Part shown: piece after piece, positions 56,164-64,000 of the stretch | Layout of the letters: each line of letters begins with the position of its first letter | Numbering within the stretch: the stretch's first letter is position 1 | Assembly: GCA_947652605.1 (NCBI GenBank) | Contig: OX393582.1 | Span: forward strand, 14,284,544-14,348,543 | Direction: 5' to 3' | Origin: Elmis aenea | Lineage: Eukaryota > Arthropoda > Insecta > Coleoptera > Elmidae | Length of the DNA: 64,000 bases | Notes under the pieces: model-generated | What the model saw: the letters and a program-made list of their open reading frames with translations, nothing else | The model's database searches: none | Told to the model about the DNA's origin: nothing | Position numbers and translations under genes: made by a program

Positions 56164-56430
56164 TACTATATATTATTTATAATTTATACAGAAACTATTT
56201 TTATAAATGTATTTAATTATAAATGTACATTTTCTAATTCCTATTATACGTTTCTAATTTTCTCAAGTTTTTGTTTACTTTCTCAATGAAGTACACTTAG
56301 TATAATTATAGATGTTGGAGATACAAAATTTTCTTTAATTATCTCGTTTTAGAGACCAGCAAAGACATTGAAACGTACCGCAAACATGAGCAAATAATGA
56401 ACAGTCGGCTCGCTAGAATAACGAAGGCCC

Positions 56431-56788
56431 CGGTCATAGCCAACTATAGCTTCCATTTTAAAAAGGGAAGTTTTTGTTATGACTTTTTAACGGCGAGCGT
56501 AACTTTTTTTTAGTATAATCGAATTAAACATATACATTTCTAAAAATAAGTTTCATACATTTTTTCGATATTTAAAACAATAACGAAGATATTTTATAAA
56601 TATATTATAAATATGACAAGAAAACAGTTTTTCGCTCATAACTCAAAAACCGGAAATGATAGAATTTTTGAAAACGATTCCGAGATTGTCTCAAAAACTG
56701 CAAATTTTTGGTAGGTAATTAAACCGTTTCTCTGTCTTGAATATTAAGCGAGATATCCATGTAATCCCATCCAATTTGGACCACCCTG
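56431..56788 (-). mobile_element. TA-flanked element of the 15741 family, inverted partial copy
   Basis: Reading on the minus strand from 56788, CAGGGTGGTCCAAATTGGAT and the following bases match 15741 and 54326. It contains ATCATTTCCGGTTTTTGAGT and ends at the internal box (56431-56460). TA follows at 56789-56790. Confidence 0.8.
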
Positions 56789-56965
56789 TACATAAGACTT
56801 TATTTGGAATGAGGAAATAAAAGAAGCCACCACGAACAGAGAGATCGAGTGGAAAGTGGAATAGTCAGAGAGTTGGCTTAAGATAGAAGTAGACGGAAAG
56901 CGCAGAATCCACCCGTCGGTAGGGAGGCCTCAGATTAAGAACAAGAAGCAGAGTCGGTTTAACCA

Positions 56966-57159
56966 TTAGAGGTCTTTCAAGATAAACTGGATTGTGACGC
57001 AGAAACCAAAACTCGTCTAGAGCGTTAATTACTGCGTCACCTAAAAACATAAGTCATTTCAACTACGGGGTTATAACCTATAATAATATAACGTTTTTAG
57101 AAAGATCTACATTTCAACCGTCATCCCCTCTTTTTGTGCAGTTTATCTTGAAAGACCTC
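56966..57159. repeat. Inverted 22-bp repeat with 150-bp spacer
   Basis: AGAGGTCTTTCAAGATAAAC plus TG at 56966-56987 is exactly mirrored at 57138-57159. Confidence 0.7.
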
Positions 57160-57299
57160 TAGGTGAGTCTGGGCAATTGCCTATGGGTGCCAGGTTATGG
57201 CAGCGCCAGATTTCTTCAGAAAAAAAAGGTAAAAAAAAATGAATTAACGTTATTAAATAAAAAACATATTAAATGTTTATAGTGGTGTTATATTTGTAT

Positions 57300-58270
57300 A
57301 AATATGCCCGTGATTCATAAAAATTGCGAAAAACTTCGGGTGGTAATTGACATCATATCGAATAATAAAGTCTTTTTTATAGAATGTTTTCCGAAAACGT
57401 CTTCTTTCAGAGTTATTTCCCCTAAAGGGAACGATAAAAGTAAGTTTTCGTTTTATTGCTCAAATTTGGAGAAATGTAGGAGAATGCCATTTGGTAAATG
57501 TTTTTTACTTATTAAAAGATCTCCCATAGTGGTATTTTCAATCACCTCCTAAATTAACAAGAGGGTGAAAAGTGCAACCTCTGTTGTTGTTTTTTTTCCA
57601 GAACTCTTTAGAGGGTTAAATTTTGCAATTAAAATATTTTTTTAAAACCTAATTTATTTAGAATGATTTTTTATTCCTTAATTGTTTCCGCAAAACCTAC
57701 AGTTTTTGGTAAAAAAAAAAAAAATAAGTCAACATACACCGCCAAATAAACACGATAACATGTCACTTTTACTCAATATGTACAAACCTACAAACCACGA
57801 TAACCACCAAAATGAATCATTTTATTATAGAATACTTGATGGTGCAACTTCACTGACTTTATTTTTTATTCAAAAATTGTAGGTTTTGCGGGAAAAATTA
57901 AAGAATTAAGAAAGGTTCTAAATAAATTAGCTTTAAAAAAAATGTAAATTTTAAAACTTCAACCCTCCAAAAACTTCTGATAAAAAACCAACAGGGGTCG
58001 CACTTTTCAGCCCCTTGTGAAGGAGAGATCATTGAAAATATTACTGTGAAAAACGTTTCAATACGTAAAAAACATCTACTAAAAGTCATTTTTCTACATT
58101 TCTCCAAATTTGAGAAATAAAATGAAAACCTACTTTCACCGTTCCCCTTTAGGGGGGTGTAACCCGAAAGAAGACTTTTAGGGGAGAATAATTATATGAA
58201 ACCCCCTTCCTTTCATTTTTGGTAAGGAATTACCTCCCGAAGTTTTTCGCAACATTTATTAATCATCCTG
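57300..58270. mobile_element. Inverted-repeat element, arms about 390 bp
   Basis: 57300-57705 and about 57878-58270 are inverted copies; shared blocks include TTGCGAAAAACTTCGGG, CCCCTAAAGGGAACG, AATTTGGAGAAATGTAG and CGCAAAACCTACA. The right end TTAATCATCCTG is followed by TA at 58271-58272, as in TA-flanked elements. The left end is eroded. The 80-codon frame at 57304-57552 is arm sequence, not a recognised gene. Confidence 0.8.
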
Positions 58271-58355
58271 TATATACGCACATACATTTAGACAATATAT
58301 GGGGACGCCCAAATTTTCTTTCCCAGGGGGCGCCAAAAACCCTCGCGCCGGTCCT
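58271..58355. repeat. hAT-like right terminus, copy 1
   Basis: TATACGCACATACATTTAGA through GGGGCGCCA-like sequence to GCGCCGGTCCTG (to 58355). A close copy is at 61173-61249. The end lies 12 bp beyond the stop codon of the RMDN-like exon. Confidence 0.6.
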
Positions 58356-58367
58356 GACAAGAAGGTA

Positions 58368-58903
58368 TTAAAATGTTTTTTGCCGATTATCTTGAAAATT
58401 TTCGTCGAATAACAGCGCCTCTTTCTCAAGATCGAATTCTTGCAGCTTTTGAGCAAGTTTATAGGCAGCACCGACGCACTCCCTTTCAAAATCCGTTCTT
58501 GGCGTCAAATGTGAAGCGATTTTCAAATAGTATATAGCCCTATAGAACTGATGCAAGTGTGCGCAAGTGCTCCCCAACATATACATATTGGGAATGTAGA
58601 ATCTTGGCCTAGCCTCTTCTGCCTTCAGGAAATAAGTAAAGGCTTCTTCGTATGTTGCGCTTGCAGGCGGGGCAAATAATACCCTAGCAATGATCTTCTG
58701 GAATAAAGTCAAGCGGCTCATATCATAACACCATTTGCCGAGCATGTATAGTACAGAGACGTCTCCTGGGTTTAATTCGGCGCATTTCATCAAATGTTTT
58801 TTGACTTTGGATGAATATCTTATTTTTGCAGCAGTTCCATCTAAGCCACATTTTGCATCCAGTATTATTGCCATCCATTTATGTACGTTAGCGTCGAGCT
58901 GGC
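58368..58903 (-). CDS. Last coding exon of an RMDN/FAM82-like TPR protein
   Basis: RMDN proteins are TPR-containing adaptors linked to microtubules and to mitochondria or ER contacts. This minus-strand exon encodes 177 residues with no break. NVHKWMAIILDAK and SSKVKKHLMKCAELNPGD begin the conserved region. LGKWCYDMSRLTLFQKIIAR, YEEAFTYFLKAEEARP and YRAIYYLKIASHLTP are its TPR-like helices, and AAYKLAQKLQEFD ends it before an acidic tail. All match the order in the C-terminal half of the family. An intron acceptor (ATTTTAG at 58910-58904, after a pyrimidine-rich run) lies exactly where similarity begins; the 23 codons before it, although open from an ATG at 58973, are unlike the family. Upstream exons must lie beyond 59 kb or outside the window; none is visible. 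The stop at 58368-58370 is 12 bp from a hAT end. A retrocopy is less likely because of the acceptor. Confidence 0.8.
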
Positions 58904-59076
58904 CTAAAATACGATTAATAAAATAAGTACTATTAATAATTCTAACCAACTGATGGCCGATAGATCGACCCATCTTTGGAGTCTATAATTTCCATTTAAA
59001 ATTGAGATCAAATATACATGTTTTTGTGCGATCGTACTAGAAACAGCTGTTTGACGGACGCGTTAGCAACCATAAA
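58904..59076. other. Intron-side flank of the RMDN-like exon
   Basis: Contains the pyrimidine-rich tract and AG acceptor read on the minus strand. No further exon seen. Confidence 0.5.
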
Positions 59077-59163
59077 GTACTGCATTACCGGCCCTATCCT
59101 TAGCAACGGCCGTAAAAGTTACTTTTTCGGCCGTTGCTAAGGAGAGGGACGGTAATGCAGTAC
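59077..59163. mobile_element. Hairpin MITE, arms about 35 bp
   Basis: GTACTGCATTACCGGCCCTA plus TCCTTAGCAACGGCCG (59077-59112) is mirrored at 59129-59163 with few differences. The loop is TAAAAGTTACTTTTT. It lies about 175 bp from the RMDN-like exon, within its presumed intron. Confidence 0.8.
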
Positions 59164-59169
59164 ATACGC

Positions 59170-59520
59170 CGTCATCTGTCAGTGACAGAATGTCACGTAG
59201 TTTCTAACCTATAATTTTGAAAATTACTAAAAATTTAAATTGTTTTTAATTCGATCGCACAAAAAATGTAATATGCACCTCGGCCAAAACGTACTTTTTG
59301 GCCTTGATACATAAATAACTATTTCGGGTTACTTTTCATTAAAAATATGAATATAATTATTTAAGTTGCTTCTAAAAAACCGTTTAAGAACTGAAGCAAC
59401 ATCAAGAATGTAATAATATTTTCTTAAATATACTAGTGTGGTTTTTGCTTTAAAGAAACATTACAAGTTAAAGGAATTGCTACTATTGTTTGTGTGTTAT
59501 TTTTTACTTTAATTTGTATA
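59170..59520. other. Unassigned DNA
   Basis: No feature recognised. Confidence 0.4.
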
Positions 59521-59528
59521 AATCAATA

Positions 59529-61172
59529 CCGGGTGTAAATGAAGTGTGGTACACCACCTTTTTTTTCTTTAGTATTGATTTTAGATACATGAAATTTTAG
59601 ACATATATGTGCAAAAAAAACGAGCTTTTTGAGCACATGCACACAATTATTTCACTTCCGGTTTCGCCGGAAATGACCTCAACTTTGTTATTTTAAATGG
59701 AACATTATTTTGCTTAATTTTTATAACCTCAAATAATGTTTGAACCAGAATTAAATTTTTTAGTAAGTGTGCCGTGACCTGCATAAATTGAAATGTCAAA
59801 AATTGTCCAAAAAACGTTTTTGTAAATTGTAATTGAAGGGTTTGCTGCAAAAAGCGATTAGCTCCAATTTTATAAATGTGGAGAAATAAAATAAAAAAAC
59901 GTTTAAACAGTTCAAATCTCAAGTTACAAGAATTTTTTTAAAACTTATTGTACATAAGTTTTCCTATGAATAAGCCCTATTAGCATGAAAAAATATCTCT
60001 TTTGGAGTAATGGGCCTTGTTTTGAATGTTGGAGCTACCTCCTTCTTGCCCCAAAGTATGTGATCAACCACTTTGTAAGGTAGGGGTCGCAAACTCAAAT
60101 GGTACCTACTACGGGCCAGTAAATTAGATGTGTGAGTAACCCGGGCCGTATTGAATAAGTGGGACCTTTTTTTCTTTTGTTTTAGCTCACAGCCTCTCTC
60201 TTTTCAATTAAAAAAAGCAAGCACAAAACTTATGTCAAAATAACGTACTACCACACGTGTAACAACAAAATCTGTAAACTATAACCTTTATGTCAACAAA
60301 CCACCTCAGCCATTTGTCGCAATAAGGAGGCAGCTCCAGGAGCTGCATCTTTCTTGTCCCAAACGAACTACATAGTCAAATCCATATCTGAAATAACTCA
60401 GAAATGAACGCTTGCACCAATCGAAAGAGTTTTTTTTTTTGCACAAGATAGGATGTCTAACTCAAAACGCACAAAATTTGGAGCTAACCCCTTTTTGCAG
60501 CAAACCCTTCAATTGACATTTAGGTTACTTTAATCGGCTTTGAAGGCTGCGGAATCGTTTTTTTGACAAAAAGTCAATTTTTTAAATGGAACTATGGTGG
60601 TACAAGCGGTTACTTAAATAGAGCATCTTCTAATAAATCCATCGATACCAATAACTTGTATTTTTATATTAAGTCTGCTTCAAAAACTTCAAATTATTGT
60701 AAAGATTTATTAAGATATCTTGTTAATCGCAGTACACTGTGCATAAATGCAACAAAACAAATCATTCAAAACAAAAACGTAGGTGCCACGGAATATCGCT
60801 GTGGAAACAAACAAATGCTTGTTTACGAGTTTGTATGTCATTGCGGTGGTAGAAAATGATTACAGTCATTAAATGAAAAGTTAATAAAAAATTAAATTTT
60901 GGTTCAAAAATTATTCGAAGTTATAAACATTAACCAAAATAGTGCAGTTGTATCCAAAATCGCTTCCTCTTTCCAAAAATGTAAAAATATACAGGTTGTT
61001 CCATTTAAAATAACAAAGTTAGGGTCATTTCCGGAGAAACCGGAAGTGAAACAAAAGTGAACATATGTTCAGAAAATCCGGTTTTTTGCACATATCATGT
61101 CTAAAATTTAATTTATCTAAAATCAAAACTAAAGAAAATAAAGGGGGTGTACCACAATTTGTTTACACCCGG
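59529..61172. mobile_element. TA-flanked inverted-repeat element with CCGGGTGTAAA ends
   Basis: CCGGGTGTAAATGAAGTG (59529) pairs with the mirrored end TTTGTTTACACCCGG (to 61172). TA lies on both sides (59527-59528, 61173-61174). Inverted similarity runs about 180 bp, through TTCACTTCCGGTTTCGCCGG and TCCATTTAAAATAACAAAG. A second mirrored pair lies deeper (AGGGTTTGCTGCAAAAAG near 59837, reversed near 60500). A hAT-like GGGCC fragment sits at about 60083-60180. The 98-codon frame at 60563-60859 has several cysteines near its end but no known family. Confidence 0.82.
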
Positions 61173-61249
61173 TATACGCACATTTAAACAATATATGGGG
61201 GCGCCCAAATTTTCTTTGCCCAGAGGCGCCGGATACACCGCCGGCCCTA
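61173..61249. repeat. hAT-like right terminus, copy 2
   Basis: Matches 58271-58355: TATACGCACATTTAAACAAT, GGGGGCGCCCAAATTTTC and a final GCCGGCCCTA. As in the first copy, another TA-flanked element ends exactly at its left TATA. Confidence 0.6.
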
Positions 61250-61880
61250 CTTTTAAAAAGAATAATTAGCAACAAGAAGTTTTTTGATATGCTTTTCTTT
61301 GATAATTAATATTTACCAGCCATTTGCTTTTTACAAGTACTTTAATTTTTTATTCTGCAATTACTAGACACTTTTTTGTACCCCAATTGACTGCCTAAAA
61401 AAAACTAAGGTTAAATAGAGTCAAGTGAAGGGTCCACTACGGACCATTTATTGTTTCGTCAAATTATTAATAGTTTGCATGTTATAAGCGAATTCCGTTG
61501 TTTGAAGAACGAAATTAAACATTTATCATTTCGTGTAACCAACTCCATCAACAACTTAAATTTTTTAAGAAGATAGAAAAACAAACAAAAAATTTGGGTC
61601 AATTTAAATTGTTCAATTAACGGCATTTTTTAAATACAAGATATTAAGTTAAATACACTCGACATTTTTATAGTGAACACGTAACTGAGCAAAGAGCCAA
61701 TATTTTTAAATAGAATTAATTTCCTTATAATAACTGATATCAAAAATGATCTTGGTGTTCTTTGCTCGTTAATGCTAGAAACTACAAGATTATTTTTTTT
61801 CTTCAATGAGTTTTAGGACTTGATTAAGGTATAAAAACAATCACACTGTTGATTCATTTTAATAATTCCTAATGAAAAAA
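61250..61880. other. Unassigned DNA
   Basis: No supported feature. Confidence 0.4.
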
Positions 61881-61884
61881 TAGT

Positions 61885-62235
61885 TAAGGAGTGTAAAGAA
61901 AATACAAAGAAAGCCTACGGGGAATGAAATAAACTGAAACCAATATATTTAACAGAACTGGCCATCGAAGATGTACTATTTGCTGAAAACGAAAAAAAAA
62001 AACTTGCAATATAATCTGGAGGTATGGGCAGAAACATTAGAAAGATACAATATGAGCACCAACATAAAAAAGACAAAGACTATGGTTATAAAGAAGAATC
62101 ATGTAACGGTTTCAATCATGCTAGACCAGGAAAGGATAGAGCAGGTATCAAGTTTTAAATATTTAGAAACGATAATTGCAAAGAATAGTAAATTGGAAAA
62201 AGAGCTAAATAACAGAATAGCTTCCAGGTAAGACA
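61885..62235 (+). pseudogene. Non-LTR reverse transcriptase fragment (outer element)
   Basis: PIYLTELAIEDVLFAENEKK replaces the usual FADD palm motif with a degraded version (AIEDV). NLQYNLEVWAETLERYNMST, NIKKTKTMVI and RIEQVSSFKYLETIIAKNSK follow in one frame, matching the element at 34530-35485. It breaks off at about 62230, where a Jockey element starts. A later part of the same kind of protein resumes at about 63300. Confidence 0.75.
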
Positions 62236-62244
62236 CTAAGATAT

Positions 62245-63031
62245 TCTTACTGGTCTGCAACCGATCCATAGTGGAGACCCGCAAGGCAAAATTTTGGGGC
62301 CAACCTTATACCAACTATACACCGCTGACTTACCTTTATCGCCAGATACTAAAATCGCAACTTTTGCTGACGATGCGGCCGTAATGGCAAAAATAGTAAC
62401 GAAGCACCTACCTACAACATCTAAATAAAATTCAACATTGGTGTAGGTAGACTGTAGACGATGGAGAATCAAACTAAATGAACAAAAGTCCGTACAAATT
62501 ACATTCACCCTAAAAAAGAGGAAGCTGCCAATATGAATGGTAAAGAACTACCACAGGCAGAATCAGTTAAGTACCTGGGAATGCACCTCGATCGACGCAT
62601 GAACTGGAGGACACACATATGGCAGAAAAGGAAGCAGCTAGGAATCAAACTAAGCAAAAGGTACTGGTTACTAGAAAGAAATTCACAACTTTCATTAAAA
62701 AATTAATTGCTTATCTACAAGTGCGTGCTTAAACCGGTTTGGCCTGCAGTTGTGGGGTACAGTCGCTAACTCTAATAGCGATATCCTAGAGAGATTTCAG
62801 GCAAAAGTGCTGCGAATACGAGTGGATGCTCCATGGTTTGTTACGAACGATATAGTAAGTCAGAACTTACAAATAGGGCCAGTTAAAGAAGAAATCAAAA
62901 GTACTGCAAAAGATATATGGACAGGCTTAGTCGGCACCCCAACCACCTGGCCGCAAACCTGATCAATGAAGGGACAGACAAGCGAAGACTAAAGCGTTGG
63001 AGAACAGCAGACTTGATAGGACGATATGAGT
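62245..63031 (+). pseudogene. Jockey-type non-LTR reverse transcriptase, C-terminal half
   Basis: SGDPQGKILGPTLYQLYTAD (the QGxxLGPxLYxL palm motif) and KIATFADDAAVMAK (catalytic FADD) identify a Jockey-clade polymerase. ESVKYLGMHLDRRMNWRTHI and ILERFQAKVLRIRVDAPWFV follow, then HPNHLAANLINEGTDKRRLK and a stop near 63028, the usual Jockey end. At least four frameshifts or stops break it. The first palm motifs and the endonuclease are missing (5' truncation). The next 210 bp look like its 3' UTR. Confidence 0.85.
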
Positions 63032-63249
63032 AGTAGATAAGTACAAAGAAATAATTTATTATGTTTATTGGAGGAGTGGGTGCCGCTGGGCAGCCGCTTG
63101 CATGTCTTTCTGTTATTTTATTTTTATTATGTAAATGTCAAAGGATTTGTTTATTGTCTTCGGACAGATAGCAGATGTTCTGGGAGAGAAAAAAATTAAC
63201 CACGCCACTAATAAGTGCTTGACAAGTAAGAAGGAGATCTGAAAATAAA

Positions 63250-63485
63250 CTAAGACGCGAATTTTTAGTGCACTAACAATAAAGTAAAATCAAAGGATAC
63301 TGACGCACGAGATGAGATTTTTGAGAAGAATAGAAGGATTTAGACTAATTGATAACATTAGCAACGATAAAATCAAAAAAGTCTAGGAATGAAAGACAAA
63401 GAAAAAGATGAAGACAAACCAATAAAATGCTGGGATATCTACTACACATGCCATAAAGAACCCGACTAAGAAAAACGAAAAGTCA
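63250..63485 (+). pseudogene. Non-LTR retrotransposon tail fragment (outer element)
   Basis: MRFLRRIEGFRLIDNISNDK is the EMxFLRRIxG motif that follows the thumb in the family of 61885-62235. A shifted frame gives LGMKDKEKDEDK before it decays. The order (palm at 61885, tail here) suggests one element split by the Jockey insertion, with a segment missing between. Confidence 0.55.
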
Positions 63486-64000
63486 GGCTACACTCGATAA
63501 TTTGCTTTGTTGGAGCATAACAAGAAACGATATTATGAATAATTTCTCAGAATTAAACGTTGCCTTTAAATTAGACAGTAGGCCGAGTTGCCAAATGTGA
63601 GGATCACAAGAAGCTCGTAACAATAGTCTCTCTGGACCTCATAGGTCTTTACGCTAATCGTTATTCTTGCTAAATCCTTAATTTGTTAGAGGCTAGTGAC
63701 TAGACGTACATCCACTATCATCTACATAACGTTTATGCACATCACTTCAACAGAGAAAGCAAGATAAGAAAGGGTAAAGTGTTGGTCGATAATGTTTTGC
63801 TATTCACTTATTGCAAATTTCCTCTTTCCCAACGAAAATAGCCAAAACTCTTAAATGTCTTAATTAAACTAATTTTGTTCTTAAAAACGGCAAATTATTA
63901 AACTGTTCCATTTATCTAGTGTTATAAAGATATTTAGGCAACAATTGTGTCGAAAACATACGTCAAGGATAGACATATTCTATAACGTTCAAGAAATTTC
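63486..64000. other. Unassigned DNA to the window edge
   Basis: No supported feature. Confidence 0.4.

Overview
The window is animal nuclear DNA, almost certainly from an insect. It is AT-rich, its few gene-like pieces have eukaryotic splice signals, and it is packed with insect-type transposons: hAT, PIF/Harbinger, mariner, TA-flanked inverted-repeat elements, Jockey and other non-LTR retrotransposons, and a Helentron. The repeat flavour resembles beetle genomes, but sequence alone does not settle the order. I see no bacterial operons, CRISPR arrays, rRNA or convincing tRNA.

Host-gene content is thin. The best case is on the minus strand at 58368-58903. It is the last coding exon of a regulator-of-microtubule-dynamics (RMDN/FAM82-like) TPR protein, with an AG acceptor in front and a transposon end 12 bp past its stop. 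Two small minus-strand exon candidates (42868-42921 and 6146-6189) have good splice sites and matching phases, so much of the window may be intron of an unidentified gene. On the plus strand, 17434-17845 looks like a promoter (CRE, E-box, TATA-like box, initiator) followed by a short first coding exon. Two further coding-like stretches (16734-16889 and 41841-42068, both minus) could not be assigned.

Layout. 1-5.8 kb: retrotransposon ORF1 remnant, a subterminal-repeat MITE, a hAT MITE and tandem repeats. 7.4-13.6 kb: hAT, a Penelope-like foldback, two hairpin MITEs, a retrotransposon RNase H end, and two related hAT MITEs, one inside a TA-flanked element. 15.3-25.8 kb: a pogo-like MITE abutting a TA element, the promoter, broken transposases, reverse-transcriptase debris and a mariner. 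26.6-33.7 kb: two Harbinger derivatives carrying MADF/Myb-like remnants, a 1.9-kb near-palindrome and a hAT. 34-41 kb: three reverse-transcriptase tails and several inverted repeats. 44-53.4 kb: motif-studded, minisatellite-ended and hAT elements, then a four-level nest (hAT in Harbinger in a Harbinger-like element in hAT) with target-site duplications at each clear boundary. 54.3-64 kb: TA elements, a Helentron, a CR1/L2-type end, the RMDN exon, and a Jockey element that appears to sit inside another retrotransposon.

The mobile elements work as families. Broken DDE transposases (19.3-20.3 and 22.8-23.6 kb) are plausible relatives of the source that moved the many TA/CAGGGTG non-autonomous copies. 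The Harbinger copies keep pieces of the MADF/Myb and nuclease genes. Nearly all transposon genes here are broken.
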